From NCBI RefSeq assembly GCF_000422845.1, contig NZ_AUGV01000018.1, positions 1 through 64,000 on the forward strand: a stretch of 64,000 bases of DNA, in the 5' to 3' direction. The translations under genes and the position numbers were made by a program. Of the stretch, positions 26,142 through 34,874 are shown piece after piece. Numbering within the stretch: position 1 is the stretch's first letter; the number at the start of each line of letters is the position of its first letter. The DNA is from Oceanobacter kriegii DSM 6294. Lineage in GTDB: Bacteria; Pseudomonadota; Gammaproteobacteria; Pseudomonadales; Oceanobacteraceae. The notes under the pieces are model-generated. The model was not told the DNA's origin. It made no database searches and worked only from the letters and a program-made list of their open reading frames with translations.

Positions 26142-27044
26142 CTACCAAACCTGCTGTTTGAACCAGACTTCCAGGTAATCAATCAACGCCCGCACCGCCG
26201 TCGACTGATGTTTGCGGGAGGCGTACAGCACATAGATTTTCAAATCGTCCAGCGTCCATTGCGGCAGCACCTGTTGCAACTCGCCCTGTTGAAGTAACTC
26301 CGACGCCAGATACGTTGGCTGCATCGCGATGCCCATGCCTTCCCGGGCGGCAGTCATCAAGGCGGTGACCTCGTTGGAGGTCAGCCGACACTCCACATCA
26401 ATCGAACGTTCGCCCTCGTCCGGATGGTGCAAATGCCAGACATGCCGCCCTTTCTGGCGACTGAAGTTGCGATAGCCGACGCAATGGTGATGTTGCAAAT
26501 CTTCCGGCTGTTGCGGTACCCCACAACGCTCCAGATAGGCCGGTGACGCCACCAGCACCGATTCACACAGGCCAATGGGCTTGCCGATCAGGGATGGGTC
26601 CGGCTGGGTAGCAAACCGCAGCGCCAGATCGATGCGCTCGGTCGTAAGGTCGGTCACATGATCTTGCAGCTCCAGCTCAACCCGTACCCGCGGGTACTGC
26701 GCCATAAAACCGTTCAAGGCCGGTACTAGTTGGGAAAAGCCGAACGACATGGTCGTTGCCAGCCGAATAGTACCCGCCGGTTGTTGCTCGGCCACCAGCA
26801 TGCTTTCCAGCTGTTGGGCTTGCGCCAGCCAGCGTTCTACTTCGGGTAAACAGGCTTCCCCGGCGGTGGTCAGCGAAATCTTGCGGGTGGTACGGTGGAA
26901 CAGACGCGCCTGCAGCCAGCTTTCCATCAGTTCCAGATGACGGCTCACCATCGGCCGCGACATCTTCAGCCGGTCTGCGGTGCGGGTAAAACTGCCTGAG
27001 CGCGATAAATCCACAAACACTCTGGCGGCCATGATGCGATCCAT
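26142..27044 (-). CDS. LysR-family transcriptional regulator
   Basis: Protein of 300 residues: HTH at about 15-40 (GSFTRTADRLKMSRPMVSRHLELME) and a LysR effector domain. Diverges from the metallo-beta-lactamase-fold gene with 119 bp between starts; an AT-rich dyad at 27068-27087 lies in the gap close to the LysR start. That gene is the natural target. No clue to the effector. A cysteine-poor effector domain and the ending EVWFKQQVW are unremarkable. Confidence 0.88.
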   Translation of the reverse strand: MDRIMAARVFVDLSRSGSFTRTADRLKMSRPMVSRHLELMESWLQARLFHRTTRKISLTTAGEACLPEVERWLAQAQQLESMLVAEQQPAGTIRLATTMSFGFSQLVPALNGFMAQYPRVRVELELQDHVTDLTTERIDLALRFATQPDPSLIGKPIGLCESVLVASPAYLERCGVPQQPEDLQHHHCVGYRNFSRQKGRHVWHLHHPDEGERSIDVECRLTSNEVTALMTAAREGMGIAMQPTYLASELLQQGELQQVLPQWTLDDLKIYVLYASRKHQSTAVRALIDYLEVWFKQQVW

Positions 27045-27067
27045 ACGGAAACCTGTTCACAATCTGA

Positions 27068-27087
27068 AATAATGATGACGATTATTA
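27068..27087. promoter_or_regulatory. AT-rich dyad AATAAT-N8-ATTATT, LysR or Fur-like site
   Basis: The 20 bases match 14 of 19 positions of the Fur consensus but also form a simple dyad 23 bp before the LysR start. Either autoregulation by the LysR protein or Fur control is possible; sequence alone does not choose. Confidence 0.35.
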
Positions 27088-27163
27088 GCTATTTTTCAGC
27101 ACCCAATCAAACCCCACAATGCCCTCATTCCAACCTGCTTTCCGTTCATGAGGAGCCCATACC

Positions 27164-28048
27164 ATGCCATCATCGAAGCTTTCCAATACCCTGTTGGCCA
27201 GCGCGGTCGCCGCAAGCCTGTCACTGCTGTCAGCCAGCACGCTGGCCGACCCACTGACCTTTGACGTTTACAACGCCGGTCCATCCAGCTTCCACGTGAA
27301 CGCCACCCTGATCGTCGGCGAGTCCGAAGCCATACTGATCGACACCGGTTTCACCAAGGCCGACGGCTTGCGACTGGTTGCCAAGGTGCTCGACAGCGGC
27401 AAACCGCTGAATACCATTTTTATCAGTCAGGCCGACCCGGATTATTATTTTGGTGCAGAAGTGCTGAAGCAATACTTCCCCAACGCCCGGGTCATTACCA
27501 CGCCAACCGTGCGCAAAGCGATCGAGAAAAAGATGGCTGCCAAAGTGGCCTACTGGGGACCGATTCTGGGCGACAACGCCCCCGGTCAACCACTGCTGCC
27601 AGACGCCTACAACGGTGACAGCCTGACGCTGGATGGCCACACCATTGAAATTCGCGGCACCGAAGGCGTACTGGCCAACCGCCCCTACCTGTGGGTCGCC
27701 GACAACAAGGCCTTGCTGGGGAATATTGCGGTGTTCAGTGGCTTGCACGTATGGACAGCCGACACCCAAAGCCAGGCCCAACTGGACGCCTGGAGCCAAC
27801 AGCTGGATACCATGAAAGCGCTGCAACCCGAGCTGGTTGTGCCGGGTCATATGGCGGCCAATACCGAACTGACCGCCAGCGCCATTGATTACACCCAGAG
27901 CTATTTGGCCGACTTCCGCCAGGCCCTGAAGCATCACGACAACAGCGCCGACGTGAAAGCCGAAATGCAGCAGAAATACCCGAACGCCGGTTTGGGCATT
28001 GCACTGGAACTGGGCTCCAAAGTGCACACCGGCGAAATGAAGTGGTAA
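27164..28048 (+). CDS. Metallo-beta-lactamase-fold protein with degenerate metal site, exported
   Basis: Protein of 294 residues with a signal peptide (about 1-28, ending ASTLA) and an MBL fold: strand NATLIVGESEAILIDTGF, then the position of the HxHxDH motif, and PELVVPGH near 223-229. The motif reads S-Q-A-D-P-D-Y (88-94): all three histidines are replaced (Gln89, Asp91, Tyr94), only Asp93 remains. His229 is kept. Canonical two-zinc chemistry is therefore unlikely; the protein may bind one metal in another way, or be a non-catalytic binder. It is followed by the DsbA-family gene on the same strand, and regulated perhaps by the divergent LysR protein. Substrate unknown. Confidence 0.8.
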   Translation: MPSSKLSNTLLASAVAASLSLLSASTLADPLTFDVYNAGPSSFHVNATLIVGESEAILIDTGFTKADGLRLVAKVLDSGKPLNTIFISQADPDYYFGAEVLKQYFPNARVITTPTVRKAIEKKMAAKVAYWGPILGDNAPGQPLLPDAYNGDSLTLDGHTIEIRGTEGVLANRPYLWVADNKALLGNIAVFSGLHVWTADTQSQAQLDAWSQQLDTMKALQPELVVPGHMAANTELTASAIDYTQSYLADFRQALKHHDNSADVKAEMQQKYPNAGLGIALELGSKVHTGEMKW

Positions 28049-28153
28049 GACGAGTCGGTAACTTTATCACCGGCTTCCGGCTGGCTTCTGGTGTTATCCA
28101 AAGCCAGCAAAACCAATCCCAACCCCGCAGGGGTTATTAACAGGACCCGCACC

Positions 28154-28840
28154 ATGACCGCAGACAACCGCGCCGCCGCAGAACAGCAAACCAGGCGTAT
28201 TCATTACTTTTACGACCCGGTCTGCGGCTGGTGCTACGGTGCCACTGCCCTGATAGACAAGCTGCATCAACGTGCGCAGCAACAGGGCTGGCAACTGCTG
28301 CTACACCCCGGCGGTATGATTCCACGCCGGGCCATCGACAGCAGTTTTCGTCAGCACATACTGCATGCCGACCAGCGCATTGGCGCACTCACCGGCATGC
28401 CGTTTGGCCAGCCCTACCAGCAACGTGTCGCCAGCAACGATGCGCTGGTGCTCGACTCCATGCTGCCTACCCAGGCGATTCTGACCGCAAAAACACTGGG
28501 GCTGGACGACGTCCGCATGCTGAAAGCCATTCAGCAAGCGCACTATCAGCACGGGCTGGACATCAGCAAAGAAGAGACCCTGCAAGACATCGCATTGCAG
28601 CAAGCCCAAAGCGCAGCTATCTCACTCACGCCTACTCGCTGGCAAGCGGCACTGGCAAGCCATGATGGCCTGCTGCAACAGACCCTGCAAGACAGTCATC
28701 AATGGATGGGGCAATTGGGCGTACAAGGTTTTCCAACCCTGCTGCTGGAAACAGAACAAGGCTGGCAACGGTTGGATCACAGCCGTTACTACGGTGACCC
28801 GAAAGGTTGGCAGGAAGTGTTGACTACCCTGATCAAATAG
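28154..28840 (+). CDS. DsbA-family thioredoxin-fold protein (cytoplasmic, CGWC)
   Basis: Protein of 228 residues. A thioredoxin fold with the redox motif Cys24-Gly-Trp-Cys27 (YFYDPVCGWCYGA), a helical insertion and the cis-proline region VQGFPTLLLE. No signal peptide, so it acts in the cytoplasm, like FrnE/YwbO-type relatives. The frame opens with GTG at 28091, but the ATG at 28154 gives the family start and follows CAGGA. It is 105 bp downstream of the MBL-fold gene and may be co-transcribed. Precise partner unknown. Confidence 0.84.
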   Translation: MTADNRAAAEQQTRRIHYFYDPVCGWCYGATALIDKLHQRAQQQGWQLLLHPGGMIPRRAIDSSFRQHILHADQRIGALTGMPFGQPYQQRVASNDALVLDSMLPTQAILTAKTLGLDDVRMLKAIQQAHYQHGLDISKEETLQDIALQQAQSAAISLTPTRWQAALASHDGLLQQTLQDSHQWMGQLGVQGFPTLLLETEQGWQRLDHSRYYGDPKGWQEVLTTLIK

Positions 28841-28858
28841 ACCAACACAGAGGATGGC

Positions 28859-29320
28859 TCAGTGTGACCGGGCCATTACCTCGATAAACCACTTGGGTTC
28901 CATGGCGTCAAAGTCAGTGCGGATGTTGGAGGGTAAATACGCCGCGGAATCCAGCACAAAAGGCTGTCCGGCCACTCGTTTGAACACTACCCAGTGCCAG
29001 AAGTCCTTACCGTCTTCCTGATGGTGCTTGATGGCCAGTAATGCCATATCCGGCAAACTGCCCCAGTCGGTGAAAGGTATTTCCGTTGGCGAGGTTTCGA
29101 TGCTTTCGGTCGCCAGCATCTGACGTACATAACGGGTGTCTGACCACAACGACTGGTCATCGGCATGAATGCCCATGTCGTTGGCAATGTCCTTCATCTC
29201 CGGATAGGTTTTACCCAGAATATTGGCCACCGAAGCGATGCCGCAGCCCGTCGGCTCTTGCTGCTTTACGGGAGTGAACATGATCTGATCCTCGCTGCTG
29301 TGCGCTGTTTTGTCAGTCAT
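28859..29320 (-). CDS. Peptidase C39-like protein, no signal peptide
   Basis: Protein of 153 residues containing papain-like C39 elements: Cys in QQEPTGCGIASVANILG, His in DFWHWVVFKRV and Asp in FVLDSAAYLP. These match the Cys-His-Asp order of bacteriocin-leader peptidases and of stand-alone C39-like proteins. No ABC transporter domain, signal peptide or double-glycine leader peptide is nearby. Start taken at 29320, where GAAGGA lies 8 bases upstream; 29353 would add 11 residues without support. Converges with the DsbA-family gene. Function unknown. Confidence 0.68.
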   Translation of the reverse strand: MTDKTAHSSEDQIMFTPVKQQEPTGCGIASVANILGKTYPEMKDIANDMGIHADDQSLWSDTRYVRQMLATESIETSPTEIPFTDWGSLPDMALLAIKHHQEDGKDFWHWVVFKRVAGQPFVLDSAAYLPSNIRTDFDAMEPKWFIEVMARSH

Positions 29321-29420
29321 AACGAATCCTTCGTTCTGATAACAGTCTTGCACATCCTGTCAGCCGCCGCACCCTTGTGGCCGCAACAGCACCGCAACTG
29401 GCGTATTCAGCTACCCCGCA

Positions 29421-29557
29421 CCCATCGCAGGCAAGCCTGCTCCTACGACGCCAAAGCAATAAAACCGCAGCTCTGTAGGGTGCGCACTGCGCACCAGTCA
29501 CTGCCCTAATCAAAGCCACAATCAAAGCCCCCCATCGCAGGCAAGCCTGCTCCTGCG
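29421..29557. repeat. Paired REP-like repeats with a GTGCGCAC unit between
   Basis: CATCGCAGGCAAGCCTGC followed by TCCTACG occurs at about 29423-29447, and again with one change at about 29533-29557, 110 bp apart in direct orientation, each followed by CGCCAAA. The core is close to the Pseudomonas REP sequence (CGCGGGCAAGCCCGC type). Between them, at 29475-29495, is the interspersed palindrome GTAGGGTGCGCACTGCGCACC. This fills most of the 332-bp gene-free gap 29321-29652; no gene is seen there. Confidence 0.8.
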
Positions 29558-29593
29558 ACGCCAAATCGATAAAACAGCAGTCCCACAAACAAC

Positions 29594-29616
29594 AAAGCCC
29601 GCACGAGGCGGGCTTG
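29594..29616 (-). terminator. Intrinsic terminator after the BCCT gene
   Basis: AAGCCCGC and GCGGGCTT arms; on the minus strand the stem is followed by TTTGTTGTTTG. It ends the BCCT transporter transcript. Confidence 0.8.
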
Positions 29617-29652
29617 GTCAGGCTCTGTTACCAGAGCCGCAAGTCAGGGCAA

Positions 29653-31266
29653 TCAGGCGTTGGCCATTTTGCCTGGTTTTTTCAGACGCTGGATGCGCAT
29701 TTCGTTCTGCAAGCCCAGGTACAGGCTCAGACACATGGCCAACAAGATGACGGTGAACGGCAGGCCAGTCGAGATAGCACCCGCTTGCAGTGCGCTCAGA
29801 GCTGCCTTACCACCACCAATCAGCAGGGCAATCGCCACCAGACCTTCAGCAGACGCCCAGAACAGACGCTGTGGTACTGGAGATTCGATCTTGCCACCGG
29901 TGGTGATGGAGTCGATCACCAGCGAGCCAGAGTCGGACGAGGTAACGAAGAAGGTCAGTACCAGCACGATGGCGATGAAGGAGATGATGCCGGTCATTGG
30001 CAGGTGCTCGAACATCTGGAACATGCTCAGGGAAACACTGCTGATGCCGTTAGCCAGTTCGCCCACGCCAGTAGTCGCTTGCTCCAGTGCAGTACCACCG
30101 AAGACACCCATCCATACGATGGTGATCAGCGTCGGAATGATCAGCACAGCCGTCATGAATTCACGCACGGTACGGCCCTTGGATACACGGGCAATGAACA
30201 TACCAACGAATGGTGACCAGGAGATCCACCAGGCCCAGTAGAACACAGTCCAGCCGTGGTAGAACTTGTCGTCTTCACGACCAATCCAGTTGGACAGCGG
30301 CACCACATCAGTGGCGTAGCTAACAACGGTAGTACCAATCCAGCCCAGAATTTCCAGGGTTGGGCCCAACAGGAATACAGCCACCAGCAGCAGTGCAGCA
30401 ACGATCATGTTGAAGTTGGAAAGCAGCTTCACACCACCGTCCATACCACGTACCACAGAGAATGCAGCAACAGCGGTAACACAGATGATCAGGAAGATTT
30501 GAGTGGTAATGGTATCCGGCGTACCGAACAGGAAGTTCAGACCAGACACCGCTTGCTGGGCACCCAGACCCAAAGACGTTGCCAGACCAAACAGCGTGGC
30601 CAGTACCGCGATGATATCAATCACGTTACCCATCCAGCCCCATACGCGCTCGCCCAACAAAGGGTAAAAAGCGGAACGAACGGTCAGCGGCAGACCCTTG
30701 TTGTAACAGAAAAACGCCAGCGCCAGACCCATCACGCCATAGATGGCCCATGGGTGCAGACCCCAGTGGAACATGGTCGCGCCAATCGCAGCCTTGGCAC
30801 CTTCCGGCGTATTGGCCGCTGCGTTCAGCGGCGTGCCCCACCAGTCGGTGAAGTAAGCAACCGGCTCAGCCACACTCCAGAACATCAGACCAATACCCAT
30901 ACCCGCTGCGAACAGCATGGCAATCCAGGATACGGTGGAAAATTCCGGTTTGGCATCGTCGCCGCCCAGACGAATCTTACCCACAGGCAGGAAGATCAGC
31001 GCCACACAGAAAATAACGAAGACGTTACCGCCAACCATAAACAGCCAGTCGAAGTTACTGATCGACCAGGATTTGGCCGCCCCCAGGTACTCGCCTGCGG
31101 CTTCCGGGAACAAAAGTGTTCCTACAATGAACGCGACGATAAGTGCCGCGCTGATAAAAAAGACGCCCTTGTGCAAGTCCATGCCCATGAACTCAAGGTT
31201 GTCTTGTCCAGCTTCAAAGTCACTCTGATATTGCTCTTCAAGAGCGCGAATATCGGCTTTATTCAT
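29653..31266 (-). CDS. BCCT-family betaine/choline/carnitine transporter
   Basis: Inner-membrane carrier of 537 residues with 12 predicted helices. The BCCT signature GMGIGLMFWSVAEPVAYF (about 120-137) and the Trp-rich substrate segment FYWAWWISWSPFVGMFIARVSKGRTVREF are present. Helix 3 carries GMGIGL rather than the GMGMG-type sequence of H+-coupled BetT/CaiT forms, which suggests Na+ coupling as in BetP. A short acidic N-terminal tail is present. AGGGGAT precedes the start. It lies downstream of the choline-sulfate genes, 586 bp from sulP, so uptake of choline or betaine fits. Exact substrate not fixed. Confidence 0.9.
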   Translation of the reverse strand: MNKADIRALEEQYQSDFEAGQDNLEFMGMDLHKGVFFISAALIVAFIVGTLLFPEAAGEYLGAAKSWSISNFDWLFMVGGNVFVIFCVALIFLPVGKIRLGGDDAKPEFSTVSWIAMLFAAGMGIGLMFWSVAEPVAYFTDWWGTPLNAAANTPEGAKAAIGATMFHWGLHPWAIYGVMGLALAFFCYNKGLPLTVRSAFYPLLGERVWGWMGNVIDIIAVLATLFGLATSLGLGAQQAVSGLNFLFGTPDTITTQIFLIICVTAVAAFSVVRGMDGGVKLLSNFNMIVAALLLVAVFLLGPTLEILGWIGTTVVSYATDVVPLSNWIGREDDKFYHGWTVFYWAWWISWSPFVGMFIARVSKGRTVREFMTAVLIIPTLITIVWMGVFGGTALEQATTGVGELANGISSVSLSMFQMFEHLPMTGIISFIAIVLVLTFFVTSSDSGSLVIDSITTGGKIESPVPQRLFWASAEGLVAIALLIGGGKAALSALQAGAISTGLPFTVILLAMCLSLYLGLQNEMRIQRLKKPGKMANA

Positions 31267-31852
31267 GCTGATCCCCTATTGAATGTAATCGCTAACAGTC
31301 GTTTCAGACTGCCAACCCTCCCCATCCGTCTTGTTGTTGGCGCGGTTTCCTCCCCAGAAAACAGCGCTACTTATCCGCCGACCAAACGACCGGCGAAAGA
31401 TGGATTTCACTACCATCACTTGCCCTTGGTGGTGCTGTCAAAGCAACCGGGTCGTGTTTGAACAAGCCTGTCGCGGATAGACTCTTACAAGTCGGATACG
31501 GGTAGATTGATAGATTATTATAATAACGATTTCAGAATTTATTTCGACCTCTAAACTTATACTTTTTTGACAGGCTTCTGATATTTTCATGCAGAGCAGG
31601 AATGTGAAAGATTCAGAAAGAGGGAAAAATGCGGTGAAAGATGCACAAAGAGTGGCAAGAATGCTTAATAAATGGCCAAAAAAGCAGCCAAAATATTCAA
31701 CAAACTTATTGATACATATTTGATTTTGATTGCCAAACAACCAAACAGGACAGAAAAACCCATCGATTAATTAGACATAGATGGATTATTTCTGAACAGA
31801 AAAAGAAAGGCTCCGGCGAGCCACTATTCAGCGCGAGAAGTTCTAAGCCGAA
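31267..31852. other. 586-bp intergenic region between BCCT and SulP genes
   Basis: AT-rich and without a credible gene; a 100-residue open frame on the minus strand (31438-31740) has no ribosome-binding site or recognisable sequence. It contains a perfect 12-bp palindrome TTATTATAATAA (31515-31526), a possible regulator site for the BCCT promoter. GGCTC/GAGCC arms at 31809-31822, followed on the minus strand by CTTTCTTTTT, form the terminator of sulP. Confidence 0.6.
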
Positions 31853-33652
31853 TTACAGGCACCAGTCCGGCTCCATCGCGGGACATTGCCTGAACACCCG
31901 CAAGGTGCAATTTTGACAGCGCTCGGGCGTCACCTTTGGAACCAGAGCCGCAAGTGCGTCGGCACTGGTATCGAACACCCGCTGGGGGCCCAGCTGTTGA
32001 ACCAGCCGTGCGGTATCCGGTTCCTGCAACAACAGGTTCTTGAGCCAACACAGTGTCAGCTCGACGCCCTGTTGTTTTGATAGCGGTTGTTTTGGTAACT
32101 GTTGCAGCCGTCGCTGTTCCTGCAGCAGCATCTCCGCCCCGGCCAGATCAATGTGATGCACGCCCGTGCAATTGAGGATCAGAAACCGCACCTGCGGGTG
32201 CTGTTCGCAAAAGTGCTGAATCGATTGCTGAATGTGATCGGCAGAGCCAAAAAACACCGCGCCGTCGATTCTCAGAATGCGAACCTCCGGGCACACCGGC
32301 AGCTGCAAACGCTCCACGTTGCGACATTCCGGCTCGGTTTTGGGCGCCATCGGCGCCACTTCCACTACATTCGGTCGTGCTGTTTTATCCAGAAACAACA
32401 ACAGCGACACCACCACCCCAAGCAATACAGCAAACTCCAGCCGAATCGTCAGGGTGGCCACCAGCGTCACCACAAACACCACCCACTCGCGTCGGTCCGA
32501 ATGGGCGAAGTGCGCCAGCTGCCTGAAGTCGAACAGGTTCCAGGCAATCAACAGAATACCGCCCGCCATGGCAGGCAAGGGAATCCACTCGGTAACGTCA
32601 GGCAGCAGCAACAGAATGACCAACAGGAACAGCGCCGAGCTGACCACCGCCAGTGGCGAGCGAGCGCCCGAGTCGTAATTCAGACCACTGCGGGTAAACG
32701 AGCCCGAACCGGCAAAACTGGAGAACAGGCTGCCGACCAGATTGGCCAGCCCCTGCCCAACAAACTCCTGATTGGCGTCGATGCGCTGGCCTGAACGAAT
32801 CGCAATCGAACGGGCAATGGCAGCGGCTTCCACCAGCCCCAGCAGCGCCACAGTCAACGCCCCCGGTAACAGCATGGCAATCAGCTCAAGGGAAATCTCC
32901 GGCACATGAAACAGCGGCCAACTGCTGGGGATTTCGCCCACCATGGCAACGCCCTTGTGTTGGCCATCCAGCAACCAGCACAAGCCAGCGCCCACCAACA
33001 TACCCACCAGCATGGCGGGGACTCGTTTGGACAGCTGTTTCACCAGCAAGGTCGTCGCCAGCGTCACCAGCGCAATCAGTACAGACAGCCCATGGCTGGA
33101 CGACAGCGAAGCCAATAACTGCTGCCACTGAACCAGCAGCGAACCGCCGTCCAGATGCTCCAGACCTAACGCATGTCCAAGCTGACTGGTGGCAATCAAT
33201 ACCGCCGCCCCGGAGGTGAAGCCGACCACCACGGTGTGGGAGATATACGCCACCAGATTCCCGGCCCGCGCCAGCCCCAACACCAGCTGAATCACGCCAG
33301 TCAGCAGCGTCAGCAACAGTGCCAATTCAATAAAGCGTTGCGAACCGGGTTCAGCCAGTGGTGCCAGCACGCTGAACAGCATAATGGCCAACGCCGCCGC
33401 CGGGCCGGTGACCAGATGACGGGAAGAACCAAACAATCCGGCAATGGCTGCCACCACCATGGCACCGTACAAACCGTATTCTGCCGGCATACCGGCGATC
33501 AGGGCGTAGGCAACCCCTTGCGGTAACACCATCACGGCACCGGTGATCCCGGCAATCAGATCGGATCGAACATCATCCCGGCTAAGCGACCGGCCCCACG
33601 CCAGAAACGGCAGCAAGCGGTCAAACCGGTGGAGGTTCGCAGAAGATGGCAT
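31853..33652 (-). CDS. SulP-family anion permease with STAS domain
   Basis: Protein of 599 residues: about 10-14 transmembrane segments with the SulP start DLIAGITGAVMVLPQGVAYALIAGMPAEYGLY, then a cytoplasmic STAS domain (about 455-570; RILRIDGAVFFGSADHI, LILNCTGVHHIDLAGAEML). After it comes an unusual tail with four cysteines (579, 582, 590, 598). Such proteins move sulfate, bicarbonate or other anions. Start set at 33652, the ATG just before the first conserved segment; the frame reaches 33769. It follows choX and betC on one strand, so it may move sulfate or choline-O-sulfate. Substrate not proven. Confidence 0.88.
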   Translation of the reverse strand: MPSSANLHRFDRLLPFLAWGRSLSRDDVRSDLIAGITGAVMVLPQGVAYALIAGMPAEYGLYGAMVVAAIAGLFGSSRHLVTGPAAALAIMLFSVLAPLAEPGSQRFIELALLLTLLTGVIQLVLGLARAGNLVAYISHTVVVGFTSGAAVLIATSQLGHALGLEHLDGGSLLVQWQQLLASLSSSHGLSVLIALVTLATTLLVKQLSKRVPAMLVGMLVGAGLCWLLDGQHKGVAMVGEIPSSWPLFHVPEISLELIAMLLPGALTVALLGLVEAAAIARSIAIRSGQRIDANQEFVGQGLANLVGSLFSSFAGSGSFTRSGLNYDSGARSPLAVVSSALFLLVILLLLPDVTEWIPLPAMAGGILLIAWNLFDFRQLAHFAHSDRREWVVFVVTLVATLTIRLEFAVLLGVVVSLLLFLDKTARPNVVEVAPMAPKTEPECRNVERLQLPVCPEVRILRIDGAVFFGSADHIQQSIQHFCEQHPQVRFLILNCTGVHHIDLAGAEMLLQEQRRLQQLPKQPLSKQQGVELTLCWLKNLLLQEPDTARLVQQLGPQRVFDTSADALAALVPKVTPERCQNCTLRVFRQCPAMEPDWCL

Positions 33653-33698
33653 GCAGGAGCTCACAAATGAGTGAAATGTATTATTCAGAATAGTCAAA

Positions 33699-33734
33699 CA
33701 CACGGCCCCGTCGCGTAAACAGCGGGGCCGTGTG
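33699..33734 (-). terminator. Intrinsic terminator after choX
   Basis: Perfect 12-bp stem, CACACGGCCCCG (33699-33710) with CGGGGCCGTGTG (33723-33734), followed on the minus strand by TTTGACTATT. It separates choX from sulP and may be partial. Confidence 0.78.
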
Positions 33735-33799
33735 ACAACATCAGGCGGCAGACCGGGAGAGCATACCACCTGAATCCTGCGAGTCAGGCCGTGGCCGGA

Positions 33800-34789
33800 T
33801 CAGAGTTCCAGATACTGGTACACCGCGCCTTTGCCTTCCTTGCCTTTCACTGTGGTCACGCCTTCAAGCCAGGCGTCCATCACCTGCGGATTGGCTTGCA
33901 GATACTTGCGCGCAGCATCGGCCGGTTTCATGCCATCGTCCATGATGTAGCCCATCACGGTGTTTTCCATGGTCAGGCTGAATTCCAGGTTGTCCAGCAG
34001 CTTGCCGACATTTTTGCACTGGTTGCTGTAGCCATCGCGGGTCAGGGTATGAATAGTGGCACCGCCATAGTTAGGGCCAAAGTACTTGTCGCCACCGGAC
34101 AGGTATTTCATTTTAAAGGTGGTGTTCATCGGGTGTGGCTCCCACCCCAGGAACACAATGTACTTGTCGCGGCGCACCATGCGTTTGACCTGCGCCACCA
34201 CGCCCTGCTCGCCGGATTCCACCACGGTCCAGTCGCCCAGGCCGAAGTCGTTGCTGTCGACCATGTTTTGCAGCAGCTGGTTGGCCGGTGCGCCCGGCTC
34301 AATGCCATAAATGTTGCTGTCGAACTCATCGGCAAATTTGGCCAGATCGGCAAAATCCTTCACACCAGCGTTGTAGGCGTATTCTGGCACCGCCAGCGTA
34401 AACTTGGCCCCTTCCAGGTTGGTACGTACTTGCTCGACGTTGCCTTCGGTGACGTATTTGTCGATGAACTTCTGCTGGGCTGGCATCCAGTTGCCCAGGA
34501 AAATATCGATCTCGCCGTTGTTCAGCGCCTCAAAACCAATCGGAACGGCCAGGGTTGTGATCTTGGTTTTGTATCCCAATCCTTGCAGCACCTCGGCGGT
34601 TAACGCGTTGGTGGAGTTAATGTCGGTCCAGCCCGGGTCGGTAAAGCGCACGGTCTGACAGCTGGCTGGAACCTCTGCCATGGCACTGGCGGCGCCCGTC
34701 AGCATCAGCGCGGTCAGCGCGGTCAGCGCGGTCAGCGCGGTCAGCGCGGTCAGCGCGGTCAGCGCCAGTGATTTGCCGGTCTTGATCAT
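33800..34789 (-). CDS. choX: Choline/betaine ABC-type substrate-binding protein (ChoX-like)
   Basis: Protein of 329 residues. The signal peptide contains a perfect tandem (ALT)6 repeat in its hydrophobic core, ending near ASAMA-EVPAS. The mature protein is an OpuAC/ChoX-type periplasmic binding domain: CQTVRFTDPGWTDINSTNA, FEALNNGEIDIFLGNWMP and GWEPHPMN, with aromatic residues for a trimethylammonium group. No choW or choV permease or ATPase is next to it, so the partner subunits must be elsewhere or absent. It follows choline sulfatase by 85 bp with a hairpin between. Choline-O-sulfate or choline is the likely ligand. Confidence 0.88.
   Translation of the reverse strand: MIKTGKSLALTALTALTALTALTALTALMLTGAASAMAEVPASCQTVRFTDPGWTDINSTNALTAEVLQGLGYKTKITTLAVPIGFEALNNGEIDIFLGNWMPAQQKFIDKYVTEGNVEQVRTNLEGAKFTLAVPEYAYNAGVKDFADLAKFADEFDSNIYGIEPGAPANQLLQNMVDSNDFGLGDWTVVESGEQGVVAQVKRMVRRDKYIVFLGWEPHPMNTTFKMKYLSGGDKYFGPNYGGATIHTLTRDGYSNQCKNVGKLLDNLEFSLTMENTVMGYIMDDGMKPADAARKYLQANPQVMDAWLEGVTTVKGKEGKGAVYQYLEL
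34712..34765. repeat. In-frame 9-bp tandem repeat (GGTCAGCGC x6) in the choX signal peptide
   Basis: Six perfect copies (34712-34765), preceded by a one-off variant CATCAGCGC. On the choX strand each unit encodes Ala-Leu-Thr. The unit is a multiple of three, so gain or loss of copies would change signal-peptide length without a frameshift. Confidence 0.95.
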
Positions 34790-34823
34790 GATGTTGCTAC
34801 TCCTCGGTTGGTTTTTCTTTTTT

Positions 34824-34857
34824 CAGCTTGAGCCATCGTTTCGATCGACTCAAGCTG
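34824..34857. other. Intercistronic hairpin between betC and choX
   Basis: CAGCTTGAG (34824-34832) pairs with CTCAAGCTG (34849-34857). On the transcribed minus strand it is followed by A-rich, not U-rich, sequence, so RNA processing or stability is more likely than termination. Confidence 0.5.
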
Positions 34858-34874
34858 GCAGTTCATATATCTAT

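Noticed and set aside
31438-31740. 100-residue open frame on the minus strand
   Set aside because: Low complexity, no ribosome-binding site, no conserved features; DNA is AT-rich regulatory sequence.
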